The notes: generated by a model from the sequence alone, not told the origin. Numbered from the stretch's first letter, positions 1 to 8,022 are shown. The stretch: 62,384 nt of DNA from Bacillota bacterium (GCA_030524555.1 JAUNGK010000003.1:4214-66597); one strand, 5' to 3'. A program made the numbers and translations.

Positions 1-633
1 TATTCGGATTCTTTTCGAGGATTAATTGATCATATCCGATTAAGGCAGCATGAGTTTGATAATCATATTAATACTATATACAGTCAGCATTATATACATA
101 AAAATTACGAGGATTTGATAACAGCACAGAAAAGCTATTGCGATGTAATTATGAAGGAAAATCGTTTTAACAAGTTATTATCAGGCGGAAATCCCATTAT
201 CATAGGCTTTCTGTATGGAAAATTTGTGGAGATAGAAAAGCTGGGCGTTGAAGTGAGCTATAAGGTAGTTGGTGTGGAGGATGAGCTGGATGTGCCGGTA
301 CATAAGATTGTAGAGATATTGGGCGATTTGATAAACAATGGAGTGGAGGCCCTCTTGGCGGACAAGGAGAGAAATAAACTTTATGTTTCAGTGATAGGCG
401 CAAACGGTCTTTACATAGAGGTGAGAAACGAAAGCGCTCATATCAGCTATGAGGAGTTTGACAACTTCTTTGCAAAGGACTATAGCCAAAAGGGTGAGAA
501 CAGAGGGCTGGGTTTATATAATGTGAAGCAGATCTGTGATGAATATCATATGGAGATCAGCTGTGATAATAAAGAGGTGGATGGCCTTAACTGGTTGTAC
601 TTTGCCATACGCAAAGAAAAAGAAACCATTTAA
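1..633 (+). CDS. AgrC-like sensor histidine kinase, C-terminal part (5' end outside window)
   Basis: The reading frame is open from base 1 to a TAA at 631-633, so only the last 210 residues are present. Near the start is RQHEFDNH, the H-box of HPK10/AgrC-type kinases, whose first His is the likely phosphoacceptor. It is followed by a GHKL ATPase fold: an N-box-like EILGDLINNGVEAL and a G-box with RGLGLYNVKQ. In the family, the missing N-terminal part is a multi-pass membrane sensor for a cyclic peptide, and the kinase phosphorylates a LytTR-type AgrA regulator. It converges on agrD and agrB just downstream, which fits recognition of that peptide. The cognate regulator is not in the window. 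The family call is firm; pairing with the adjacent peptide is inference. Confidence 0.9.
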   Translation, partial: YSDSFRGLIDHIRLRQHEFDNHINTIYSQHYIHKNYEDLITAQKSYCDVIMKENRFNKLLSGGNPIIIGFLYGKFVEIEKLGVEVSYKVVGVEDELDVPVHKIVEILGDLINNGVEALLADKERNKLYVSVIGANGLYIEVRNESAHISYEEFDNFFAKDYSQKGENRGLGLYNVKQICDEYHMEISCDNKEVDGLNWLYFAIRKEKETI

Positions 634-652
634 GCTTAGTAAATGGTTTCTT
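620..652 (-). terminator. Hairpin between convergent agrC and agrD, likely terminator
   Basis: A perfect 13-bp stem (arms 620-632 and 640-652, loop 633-639) sits over the agrC stop codon. Read on the minus strand, the stem is followed by a T-rich tail, which favours termination of agrBD; on the plus strand the tail is weak. Confidence 0.6.
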
Positions 653-659
653 AAGGAAA

Positions 660-788
660 TTATTCCTCTGTGGGATATTCGTATTCTCCAAAAAAGATGA
701 TGCTTGCAATATCAAAAGTCATCCAAGCACCCAATGCCATGCAAGCAGCTAACAGAGGCTTACTCCACCTGATAAATTTTTCTTTCAT
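660..788 (-). CDS. agrD: AgrD-like cyclic lactone autoinducer precursor peptide
   Basis: A 42-residue peptide starting at an ATG with an AAAGGAG ribosome binding site 9 nt upstream. It overlaps the end of agrB by 29 nt. The N-terminal half is an amphipathic, positively charged leader (MKEKFIRWSKPL), as in AgrD peptides. The C-terminal part reads ASIIFFGEYEYPTEE, resembling the hydrophobic core followed by an acidic, Pro-containing recognition tail of AgrD. In known AgrD peptides AgrB cleaves the tail and closes a five-residue ring from a Cys, or sometimes Ser, to the new C-terminus. Here no Cys is available at the ring position; Ser29 would make a five-residue ring Ser29-Phe33 closed by an ester. 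The only Cys (Cys16) lies in the leader. The processing site is inferred. Confidence 0.82.
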   Translation of the reverse strand: MKEKFIRWSKPLLAACMALGAWMTFDIASIIFFGEYEYPTEE

Positions 789-1332
789 AATAATGTACTC
801 CTTTCAGCTTTTTTAATCTGGCAGCGATAAGCTGCGCTGTGTGTAATATAATCACCCAAAAGCCGGTGGTAATGTATAAGCTTTCAGGAACTATATACGT
901 GATAATAAGGTAAAAGAAAATAACAATAAATGCCTGCAGCCGTACCTTGCTTTGAGTTTCCCCGGATAAGGGGCGGTGCACCTCTGATGTAACCGGCCCG
1001 ATGTAATAGTTAGCCAGGATGCACAGAAAGAGAAGCATCATCTGTATGGGCTTCTCTACCGGTATCCTTGGCAGGATGGACAGGGCGAGTATCATATAAG
1101 ATAAGGAAACTATAAAGCAGAAAAGAAATTTGCGGCAGTGAAGCCCTCCGGTGGCGGAACGGAGCAGCATCATGATAATTACAGCAAATAAATACACACC
1201 CAGCTTTTGATGAAAAATGATTCCCATAATAAGAAGCTTGCTGAATTCGGAAGAAAAGGTTTTCCATACATAATTAAGCTGTTTAATTTGAAATTCACTA
1301 AATCCGTAGCCTGTCTTTAACAATTCGTGCAT
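760..1332 (-). CDS. agrB: AgrB-family accessory gene regulator protease
   Basis: A 190-residue polytopic membrane protein with an AGGAGGG ribosome binding site. The sequence TGGLHCRKFLFC carries the AgrB catalytic pair: a His and a Cys seven residues later, as in Staphylococcus aureus AgrB His77/Cys84. Length matches the family. AgrB is a membrane cysteine endopeptidase that removes the AgrD tail and cyclises the peptide. The gene is followed by, and overlaps, agrD, so the two are almost certainly co-translated. They are transcribed against the agrC-like gene rather than in the agrBDCA order of staphylococci. The adjacent XRE gene at 1605 is divergent and could regulate the locus, but nothing in the sequence proves it. 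Confidence 0.93.
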   Translation of the reverse strand: MHELLKTGYGFSEFQIKQLNYVWKTFSSEFSKLLIMGIIFHQKLGVYLFAVIIMMLLRSATGGLHCRKFLFCFIVSLSYMILALSILPRIPVEKPIQMMLLFLCILANYYIGPVTSEVHRPLSGETQSKVRLQAFIVIFFYLIITYIVPESLYITTGFWVIILHTAQLIAARLKKLKGVHYYERKIYQVE

Positions 1333-1514
1333 ATTTTTCCCTCCTGGTTAATTGTGTTCATTTTAAATTGAATTTTTGTTCTGTATAAAAAAAGCTACTG
1401 AACAGCATTTTTTTTGCACTGAAAGGTTAAAAAATGTCAAAAAATAATGGTTTTGCTTCGTTCAGTATGAATTTCACTCATTTTGGTCAAAAAATGAAGA
1501 AAAAAGAAAATACG

Positions 1515-1523
1515 TGGTACAAT
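1515..1523 (+). promoter_or_regulatory. Candidate extended -10 promoter of the XRE gene
   Basis: TGG-TACAAT matches the TGN-TATAAT extended -10 pattern. No -35 with good spacing is visible. The predicted start of transcription leaves a leader of about 75 nt before the ATG at 1605. Confidence 0.4.
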
Positions 1524-1604
1524 ACAAATGAAACCAGATGCAGACGATATAAAATTATTGTGTGCACCATAACAAAAACCAAAATATCAAAATGGAGGGA
1601 AAAA

Positions 1605-1964
1605 ATGCATAATAGAGGAAAAAGTATTTCATATCCTGATATTGGACTTAGGATCCGGACGCTGCGTGAAGCAAACAGCTACACCAGAGATGCCTTTGCA
1701 GAGAAAATTGATATCTCAACAAAATTTTTGTATGAGATAGAGCTGGGCAAGAAGGGATTTTCCGTGGAAATCCTGTATAAGATTTCCAAAGCATTGTCAA
1801 CCAGCTGTGATTATCTGTTAATGGGAAGCGAAAGCAGCAAGATATCTGCAAAAACAATAGATGTTCTTGAATGCTTTGATGCTGAGCAGTTATCCCGTGT
1901 GCAGAGTCTTCTGAAACTGGTTCAGGAATTATGTACATATGCCGGAAATAAAGCTAAGGAATAA
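1605..1964 (+). CDS. XRE-family helix-turn-helix regulator
   Basis: A 119-residue protein. The ATG at 1605 is chosen because GGAGGG lies 6 nt upstream; an in-frame ATG at 1434 lacks such a site and would add an Asn/Lys-rich stretch that looks untranslated. Residues about 15-70 form an XRE/HTH_3 domain: LRIRTLREANSYTRDAFAEKI, then an IDISTKFLYEIELG recognition helix and an ISKALSTSCDYLLMG end. The C-terminal third is short and of unknown role. It lies next to agrBD on the opposite strand, and its DNA is AT-rich compared with the core genes downstream. It may be a local regulator of the quorum-sensing genes, or unrelated. Confidence 0.88.
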   Translation: MHNRGKSISYPDIGLRIRTLREANSYTRDAFAEKIDISTKFLYEIELGKKGFSVEILYKISKALSTSCDYLLMGSESSKISAKTIDVLECFDAEQLSRVQSLLKLVQELCTYAGNKAKE

Positions 1965-1997
1965 TTTAATCTGGTATGAATAGTTAGGTCATGAAGA

Positions 1998-2034
1998 GGC
2001 TGCGCTGCTATGCTTTAGTGCGCAGCCTTCTTTA
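1998..2034 (+). terminator. Rho-independent terminator after XRE gene
   Basis: An 8-bp GC-rich stem (GGCTGCGC at 1998-2005 with GCGCAGCC at 2020-2027) followed by TTCTTT. Confidence 0.75.
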
Positions 2035-2079
2035 TGTTTAATGAAGAGATATTGACATCAGTTAAGGCATTGCAGCCCC

Positions 2080-2454
2080 TTAACTCACCATCCCGCCCAG
2101 CATTCCGCTTCCGGCGCAGAGGATAAGCACTGTAAAGAAATTGCCGGAAATTCCCGAAAGGCCATGGTTTACTATTAGGGAAACAATGATCAGGATTAAA
2201 AAGTATAAGCTGCCCATCAAAAGCCCCCACAGGAATTTCCGGTTCCCCTCTCGTTTTCCGGTCAGAAAGCCGGCAAGAAAGGTGACGATTATGTAAATGG
2301 CAATAATGCTGACAGATACAATCTTCTCACTAAGACCGAAGCGGTACAGCAAAAGAGCAAGAAGGAGAAGAAAGGCGGTAGTGAGGAGATAGGAAAGAAG
2401 CAGACATTTCAGTATGAAAGTAAGTCGTGAGCTTAAATCAATCTTATTGGGCAT
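2080..2454 (-). CDS. TIGR04086-family small membrane protein
   Basis: A 124-residue protein with about four hydrophobic segments separated by short basic loops (for example LTGKREGNRKF). The start at 2454 has a GGAGGT ribosome binding site. Length, topology and the glycine-rich end (CAGSGMLGGMVS) resemble the TIGR04086/DUF3792 (YrzE-like) family of Firmicutes, which has no established function. It is transcribed divergently from the CorC-like gene and ends against the XRE terminator. The family assignment comes from memory of the pattern, so treat it as probable. Confidence 0.7.
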   Translation of the reverse strand: MPNKIDLSSRLTFILKCLLLSYLLTTAFLLLLALLLYRFGLSEKIVSVSIIAIYIIVTFLAGFLTGKREGNRKFLWGLLMGSLYFLILIIVSLIVNHGLSGISGNFFTVLILCAGSGMLGGMVS

Positions 2455-2518
2455 GGTGACCTCCAGTCATTTTAGAAAGACTTTTCAAATTCTTTATATA
2501 TTTATCATATGACCGAAC

Positions 2519-2547
2519 TTGACAGAGAATGCCCAATATTGTAATAT
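2519..2547 (+). promoter_or_regulatory. Sigma-A promoter for CorC-family gene
   Basis: TTGACA (2519-2524), a 17-bp spacer and TAATAT (2542-2547). It ends about 50 nt before the gene. Confidence 0.65.
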
Positions 2548-2595
2548 TTCCATAAGCTGCCTGTAAAGACAGCAATTTTTAGAATAAGGAGTGAT

Positions 2596-3945
2596 TTGAA
2601 TTTGGATACCGATGGTGTCATACAACTGTTTTCCCTATTAATATTGGTAGCGCTTTCTGCGTTCTTTTCATCAGCAGAAACCTCGCTTACCACAGTAAAC
2701 CGGGTGCGGCTTAAGGCACTGGCCGATGAAGGAAACAGAAAAGCGGAAACAGCGCTTAAGGTACTTGATAAGTACGGAAAGATGCTTAGTGCAATTTTAA
2801 TTGGAAATAACATTGTAAATCTTTCTGCGTCGGCGCTGGCCACTACTTTGGCGATTAAGATACATTTGGCAGTAGGAATTGCCACAGGTATTTTAACGGT
2901 GGTGATTTTATTATTCGGAGAAATTCTGCCGAAGAATGTAGCAATGGGGTATTCTGAAAAGCTGGCGCTTGGCTATGCTTCCCTGATTGCCGGATTAATG
3001 AAGATACTTACGCCGGTTATTATCATTGTTGATAAACTGGCTAGTGGAATTATGAAGCTGCTACATATTGATGCCAACAGAAAAGTTGCCATGACGGAAA
3101 CGGAGCTTAGGACCTATGTAGAGGTAAGCCATGAGGACGGAGTCATTGAGTCGGAAGAGCGTGAGATGATCTACAATGTGTTCGACTTTGGCGATGCGGT
3201 TGCCAAGGATGTAATGATCCCGCGAATTGATATGGCTTCGGTGGATGAGAATGCGTCCTATGATGAGGTTATGGAGCTGTTTAAGGAATGCATGTACACC
3301 AGAATTCCGGTTTACCGGGATGATAAGGATAATGTGATCGGTTTGATCAACATTAAGGATTTTATTTTGGTGGACAACAGGGAGCAGTTTAAAATCAGCG
3401 ATATCATGCGTCAGGCTTATTATACCTATGAGTTTAAAAAGACAGCAGACCTGCTGATTGAAATGAGGGAAAAGCGTGTCAATGTATCCTTTGTGCTTAA
3501 TGAGTACGGCGCAACGGTGGGTATGATTACGCTGGAGGACCTTTTGGAAGAAATCGTAGGGGAAATCCGTGATGAGTATGACGAGGATGAGGAGGAGCTG
3601 ATCCAGAAAGTTGATGAGCGCATGTATTTAGTTGAAGGAAGCATGAAGCTTAGCGACATCAATGATGAACTGGGAACGGAGCTTGAATCTGAGGATTATG
3701 ATTCAATCGGAGGATTAATTATAGAAAATCTGGATCGACTGCCTGAGGAGGGTGAAACCATTTCAACAGATCAGGGTATTACCCTTCAGGTTAAGGAGGT
3801 TAATCAAAACAGGATCGTTAAGGTGCTCATGACTCTGCCGGAAAAGCAGGAGCCTGAAAGCATCCAGAATGAGCAGACGCCTGAAGATCAGGAGGAGAGC
3901 AGAGAACAGCAGGCAGACGAGGAGAAGGATGAAAAGGATGCCTGA
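2596..3945 (+). CDS. Hemolysin C/CorC-family (CNNM domain) transporter
   Basis: A 449-residue protein. The likely start is the TTG at 2596, with AAGGAG ending 4 nt upstream; a second TTG at 2602 is also possible. Order of parts: an N-terminal DUF21/CNNM membrane domain (residues 1-180, with ALSAFFSSAETSLTTVNR and GNNIVNLSASALAT), a pair of CBS domains (about 200-325, with VMIPRIDM and MITLEDLLEEIVGEI), a CorC_HlyC domain (about 345-420), and a very acidic, Gln/Glu-rich tail. Family members act in Mg2+ or other cation efflux and regulation; the haemolysin name is historical. It stands alone with its own promoter. Confidence 0.9.
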   Translation: MNLDTDGVIQLFSLLILVALSAFFSSAETSLTTVNRVRLKALADEGNRKAETALKVLDKYGKMLSAILIGNNIVNLSASALATTLAIKIHLAVGIATGILTVVILLFGEILPKNVAMGYSEKLALGYASLIAGLMKILTPVIIIVDKLASGIMKLLHIDANRKVAMTETELRTYVEVSHEDGVIESEEREMIYNVFDFGDAVAKDVMIPRIDMASVDENASYDEVMELFKECMYTRIPVYRDDKDNVIGLINIKDFILVDNREQFKISDIMRQAYYTYEFKKTADLLIEMREKRVNVSFVLNEYGATVGMITLEDLLEEIVGEIRDEYDEDEEELIQKVDERMYLVEGSMKLSDINDELGTELESEDYDSIGGLIIENLDRLPEEGETISTDQGITLQVKEVNQNRIVKVLMTLPEKQEPESIQNEQTPEDQEESREQQADEEKDEKDA

Positions 3946-3987
3946 AGCAAAAATTTTGACAAAATACTTTTCCAAAGACTATATCTA

Positions 3988-3996
3988 TGCTATAAT
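3988..3996 (+). promoter_or_regulatory. Extended -10 promoter of scfA
   Basis: TGC-TATAAT is a perfect TGN-TATAAT extended -10 element. Transcription would begin near 4003, giving a leader of about 60 nt. The TTGACA at 3956-3961 is 29 bp away and therefore not a normal -35 for this element. Confidence 0.65.
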
Positions 3997-4062
3997 ATTT
4001 TGAAATTAAGTTATTTTGCCGGTCTGGTTTGGGCCGGAGAAGGAAATAAAGGAGATCGTGAT

Positions 4063-4206
4063 ATGAAGCGTATTAAAACATTAGCAACAAGAGACTTAAA
4101 GGAATCCATGAAAAAGGGCGGCTGCGGCGAATGCCAGACATCCTGCCAGTCAGCTTGCAAGACTTCCTGCACAGTAGGAAATCAGAGTTGCGAAAAGGTT
4201 AAATAA
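4063..4206 (+). CDS. scfA: Six-cysteine peptide SCIFF (ribosomal peptide precursor)
   Basis: A 47-residue peptide, start ATG at 4063 behind AAAGGAG. It has the leader MKRIKTLATRDLKESMKKGG and then six cysteines at 21, 24, 28, 32, 36 and 43, the hallmark of the SCIFF family found across Clostridia. It is the substrate of the radical SAM maturase encoded next. In the characterised clostridial pair CteA/CteB, a thioether between a Cys and a Thr five residues on was reported; here Cys32 and Thr37 have the same spacing. Mature structure and function of SCIFF are unknown. It has its own strong promoter and is separated from scfB by a hairpin, so the precursor is probably made in excess of the enzyme. 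Confidence 0.96.
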   Translation: MKRIKTLATRDLKESMKKGGCGECQTSCQSACKTSCTVGNQSCEKVK

Positions 4207-4231
4207 GCACGAAAAATAGGATACTGAAGGT

Positions 4232-4254
4232 AAGCAGCGGCATAGCCGCTGCTT
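4232..4254 (+). terminator. Perfect hairpin between scfA and scfB, likely partial terminator or processing site
   Basis: A 10-bp perfect stem (AAGCAGCGGC, loop ATA, GCCGCTGCTT) with only weak T content after it. This fits attenuation or 3'-end protection of the scfA transcript with some read-through into scfB. Confidence 0.55.
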
Positions 4255-4307
4255 ATTATGTGTTCAGCTATAGGTACAGTGTTTCGGAAATTGGAAGGTA
4301 AGAGAAC

Positions 4308-5717
4308 GTGATTCATCAATATAAAAACAACGGTTATAATATTGTCCTTGATGTGAACAGCGGTTCTGTTCATGTTGTAGATGACGTGGCATATGATGTA
4401 ATTCCTCTCATGGAGGAGGCGTTAGAGACCGGGGCAGGTGATAAGGACTGCCGGAAGATGCTCCTTTCAAGGCTTGGTGGAAGCTATAAGCCGGAGGATA
4501 TATTGGATGCATATGAACAGGTGATGGAGCTTAAGGAAGCAGGAATGCTCTATGCACCTGATATTTACGAAAATTACATTATTGATTTTAAGAAGCGTGA
4601 AACGGTGGTGAAGGCTCTTTGCCTGCATATTGCCCATGACTGCAATCTGGCATGTAAGTACTGCTTTGCGGAAGAGGGAGAATATCACGGAAGACGTGCG
4701 CTGATGAGCTTTGAGGTGGGAAGGAAGGCATTGGACTTTCTGGTTAAGAATTCCGGAAGCCGTGTGAATCTTGAGGTGGACTTTTTTGGCGGCGAGCCTT
4801 TGATGAACTGGCAGGTGGTTAAGGATCTGGTGGCATACGGAAGAAGCCTCGAGGAGCCTTATCACAAAAAGTTCCGCTTCACCCTTACCACGAATGGCAT
4901 TTTGTTAAATGACGAGGTTCTTGAGTTTGTCAACAGGGAAATGGCCAATGTGGTGCTCAGTATTGACGGCAGAAAGGAAATTCATGATCTGATGAGGCCC
5001 TTTAGGGGCGGTCAGGGCAGCTATGACAGTATTGTCCCCAAATTTCAGAAGGTGGCAGAGAGCCGTGGCCAGATGAATTATTATGTGCGGGGAACCTTTA
5101 CCAGAAATAATCTGGATTTTTCCAGGGATGTGCTGCATCTGGCTGATCTTGGCTTTAAGCAGATTTCTGTTGAGCCGGTGGTAGCCGCTCCGGAGGATGA
5201 TTATGCTTTAAGGCAAGAGGACATTGCAGGGCTTTGTGAGGAATATGACAAGCTGGCAATTGAACTCCTTAATAGAAAAAAACAGGGAAAAGGTGTTAAT
5301 TTCTTTCATTTTATGATAGACTTGGAGGGTGGACCCTGTGTGGCTAAGCGGCTTTCGGGCTGCGGCTCGGGAACGGAGTATCTGGCAGTTACACCTTGGG
5401 GAGACCTTTATCCCTGCCATCAATTTGTAGGCAAAGAGGAATTTTTGATGGGAAATGTGGACGAGGGAATTACCAGAACCGATATCAGGGATGAGTTTAA
5501 GACCTGCAATGTTTATGCGAAGGATAAGTGTAAAAGCTGTTTCGCAAAATTTTACTGCAGTGGCGGCTGTGCTGCTAACTCTTACAATTTTAAGGGACAG
5601 ATTAATGATGTCTATGATCTGGGATGTGAATTACAGAGAAAGCGCATGGAGTGTGCAATTATGATAAAGGCGGCACTTGCCGATCTGGAAGGAGAAGAAA
5701 GCAATGAAGAAAAGTAG
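4308..5717 (+). CDS. scfB: Thioether cross-link-forming SCIFF maturase (radical SAM/SPASM)
   Basis: A 469-residue protein with a GTG start at 4308 behind GGAAGG. An N-terminal peptide-recognition region (about 1-95, RRE-like) is followed by the radical SAM motif CNLACKYC (Cys112, 116, 119) that binds the SAM-cleaving 4Fe-4S cluster. The C-terminal third is a SPASM/twitch region rich in Cys (GPCVAKRLSGCGSG, DLYPCHQF, then a CKSCFAKFYCSGGC cluster) for two auxiliary clusters. It matches TIGR03974-type enzymes that form Cys-to-alpha-carbon thioethers in SCIFF. It lies directly after its substrate gene and overlaps secDF by 14 nt, so the two are probably translated together. The reaction is known for the family; the exact residues joined here are inferred. 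Confidence 0.95.
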   Translation: MIHQYKNNGYNIVLDVNSGSVHVVDDVAYDVIPLMEEALETGAGDKDCRKMLLSRLGGSYKPEDILDAYEQVMELKEAGMLYAPDIYENYIIDFKKRETVVKALCLHIAHDCNLACKYCFAEEGEYHGRRALMSFEVGRKALDFLVKNSGSRVNLEVDFFGGEPLMNWQVVKDLVAYGRSLEEPYHKKFRFTLTTNGILLNDEVLEFVNREMANVVLSIDGRKEIHDLMRPFRGGQGSYDSIVPKFQKVAESRGQMNYYVRGTFTRNNLDFSRDVLHLADLGFKQISVEPVVAAPEDDYALRQEDIAGLCEEYDKLAIELLNRKKQGKGVNFFHFMIDLEGGPCVAKRLSGCGSGTEYLAVTPWGDLYPCHQFVGKEEFLMGNVDEGITRTDIRDEFKTCNVYAKDKCKSCFAKFYCSGGCAANSYNFKGQINDVYDLGCELQRKRMECAIMIKAALADLEGEESNEEK

Positions 5718-7932
5718 AGCAATTATAACGCTGCTGGTACTGGTACTGCTTCTTGGCTGCTTTGGCTATACAGCAGCTGTAGGACTTGGTTCTGATGGCT
5801 CCGGTTCGGCGGCAAGTATCAATCTGGGACTTGACCTTGAAGGTGGTGTGAGTATTACCTACAAGGCGGTAGGAGACGAGGCTCCCAGTAAGGAGGATAT
5901 GGCGGATACCATTTACAAGCTGCAGAAGCGTGTAGAGGGATATAGCACAGAGGCAGTTGTTTATCAGGAGGGTGATGACCGTATCAATATCGAGATCCCC
6001 GGTGTGTCGGATGCCAATGCAATTTTGGAGGAGCTTGGAAAGCCCGGTTCCCTGTATTTTATTAAGCAGACGGCAGAGGACGGAACGCAAAACTATGATC
6101 CTTATAGCAGAACCATGTATAAGAGCATCGAAGCCCTGGAAGAGGAGGGCTCTATCGTGCTGGTGGGTACTGATGTGAAGAACGCTCAGGCGCGTTCCTA
6201 CCAGGATTCCATGCAGAATGCCCAGATATGTGTGGAGCTTACTTTGACTGATGAGGGAGCAGTGAAGTTCGCAGATGCTACCAGTGAGGCTTACAGCAAG
6301 GGTGAGACCATTGCTATTTATTATGACAATGCGATTGTAAGCGCTCCCAGTGTAAATTCGGTTATTACAGATGGTATGGCGCAGATTACAGGCGGATTTG
6401 ACATGGAGGAAGCGGAGCAGTTGGCATCCACCATTCGTATCGGAGGACTTAAGATCCAGTTAGAGGAGCTGCATTCCAAGATTGTAGGAGCCCAGCTTGG
6501 TGAGGAAGCCATTTCCACCAGTATCAAAGCTGCTCTGGTAGGCTTTATTATCATTGTTGTATTTATGATTGGCGTATATTATGTTTCAGGTGTGGCAGCA
6601 AGTCTTGCTCTTGGATTATATGTAGAGCTGATGATCATTCTGCTTGATGCCTTTGACATTACCCTTACCCTTCCGGGTATTGCAGGTATTATTCTTTCCA
6701 TCGGTATGGCGGTGGATGCAAACGTAATTATTTTTGCACGTATCAGAGAGGAGCTTGCAAAGGGCAAGACCGTGAAATCTGCTATTGATACCGGATACAA
6801 GAAGGCATCCTCCGCAATCATTGACGGTAATGTGACTACGTTGATTGCGGCCATCGTTCTTGGCGTGAAGGGCTCCGGTACAATCAAGGGATTTGCGGCA
6901 ACGCTTGCTCTTGGTATTATTCTTTCCATGTTTACTGCAATGATCGTGACCAGATTGATTATGAAAGCTTTTTATGCAATCGGTCTTCAGAATGTCAAGC
7001 TATACGGTGTGGCAAAGGAGAAAAAGGCAGTCAACTTCACCTCGAAGAAGGCAGTATTTTTCGGTATCTCTATTGCAGCTATTTTGGCAGGCTTTGTGTT
7101 TATGGGAATTAATAAGGCTAAGACCGGCAATTCGCTGAATTACAGTCTGGAGTTCGTAGGCGGTACCTCAACCAACGTAACCTTTAATGAGGATATGACC
7201 TTATCTTCAATTGATACACAGGTTGTTCCGCTGATTGAGAATATTACCGGAGACGGAAATGTTCAGACCCAGAAGATTGAAGGAACAAACGAGGTTATTT
7301 TCAAAACACGTTCACTTAACATTGATGAGCGCGAGACCTTTAAGAGCACTATGGTAGAGCAGTTTGGTGTGGATGCGGAGAAGATCACCACGGAAACCAT
7401 CAGCTCTACGGTCAGCAGTGAGATGAAATCCGATGCTGTTTGGGCGGTTGTGATTGCGGCCTTCTGCATGCTGATTTATATCTGGTTCCGGTTTAAGGAT
7501 ATCCGCTTTGGAGCAAGCTCAGTTATTGCATTAATTCATGACGTGTTGGTGGTTCTTGCGTTTTATGCCATTGTGAGAGTATCTGTCGGAACTACCTTTA
7601 TCGCATGTATGCTGACCATTGTAGGTTACTCTATTAATGCAACGATTGTAATTTTTGACCGTATTCGTGAAAATAAGGCAAATATGAGCAAAAAGGAAGC
7701 GTTGGAGGATATGGTAAACGAAAGTATTACCCAGACGCTTTCCAGAAGTATCTTTACTTCCTTAACTACCTTTGTTATGGTTGCTGCTTTGTATGTATTT
7801 GGTGTATCCTCTGTGAAGGAGTTTGCGCTTCCTCTGATGGCAGGTATCCTCTGCGGTACCTACTCCTCCGTATGTATCACCGGTTCTTTGTGGTTGGTAC
7901 TGCGTAAGGTTTTCCCTCAGAAGGCAGCATAA
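5704..7932 (+). CDS. secDF: Protein translocase SecDF (fused SecD-SecF)
   Basis: A 742-residue fusion. The ATG at 5704 follows GGAAGGAG and gives a proper signal-anchor start, MKKSRAIITLLVL; an in-frame ATG further up lies inside scfB without a ribosome binding site. SecD part: LGLDLEGGVSI, a large external P1 domain, then six membrane segments with SIGMAVDANVIIFARIREE. SecF part from about residue 445: FTSKKAVFF, the LEFVGGTSTNV motif and GYSINATIVIFDRIREN. SecDF uses the proton or sodium gradient to pull exported proteins through SecYEG. Its overlap with scfB suggests an export link to the SCIFF peptide, but as a housekeeping exporter it need not be dedicated to it. Confidence 0.97.
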   Translation: MKKSRAIITLLVLVLLLGCFGYTAAVGLGSDGSGSAASINLGLDLEGGVSITYKAVGDEAPSKEDMADTIYKLQKRVEGYSTEAVVYQEGDDRINIEIPGVSDANAILEELGKPGSLYFIKQTAEDGTQNYDPYSRTMYKSIEALEEEGSIVLVGTDVKNAQARSYQDSMQNAQICVELTLTDEGAVKFADATSEAYSKGETIAIYYDNAIVSAPSVNSVITDGMAQITGGFDMEEAEQLASTIRIGGLKIQLEELHSKIVGAQLGEEAISTSIKAALVGFIIIVVFMIGVYYVSGVAASLALGLYVELMIILLDAFDITLTLPGIAGIILSIGMAVDANVIIFARIREELAKGKTVKSAIDTGYKKASSAIIDGNVTTLIAAIVLGVKGSGTIKGFAATLALGIILSMFTAMIVTRLIMKAFYAIGLQNVKLYGVAKEKKAVNFTSKKAVFFGISIAAILAGFVFMGINKAKTGNSLNYSLEFVGGTSTNVTFNEDMTLSSIDTQVVPLIENITGDGNVQTQKIEGTNEVIFKTRSLNIDERETFKSTMVEQFGVDAEKITTETISSTVSSEMKSDAVWAVVIAAFCMLIYIWFRFKDIRFGASSVIALIHDVLVVLAFYAIVRVSVGTTFIACMLTIVGYSINATIVIFDRIRENKANMSKKEALEDMVNESITQTLSRSIFTSLTTFVMVAALYVFGVSSVKEFALPLMAGILCGTYSSVCITGSLWLVLRKVFPQKAA

Positions 7933-7965
7933 GCTGATACGGATAATAGAACCGAGCTGATCGGC

Positions 7966-8007
7966 AATATGAAAAGCGTTCTGAGATTTCAGAACGCTTT
8001 TCATATT
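7966..8007 (+). terminator. Strong hairpin terminator after secDF
   Basis: A perfect 19-bp stem (arms 7966-7984 and 7989-8007) with the 4-nt loop GATT. The 3' arm contains CTTTTC. It ends just before the recJ ribosome binding site. Confidence 0.75.
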
Positions 8008-8022
8008 AGGAAAGAGGTATTT

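Noticed and set aside
1434..1604. 57-residue N-terminal extension of the XRE regulator
   Set aside because: It has no ribosome site, is Asn/Lys-rich and contains the candidate promoter; GGAGGG marks ATG 1605.
3956..3961. TTGACA as -35 for scfA
   Set aside because: The spacing to TATAAT is 29 bp; the extended TGC-TATAAT explains the promoter better.
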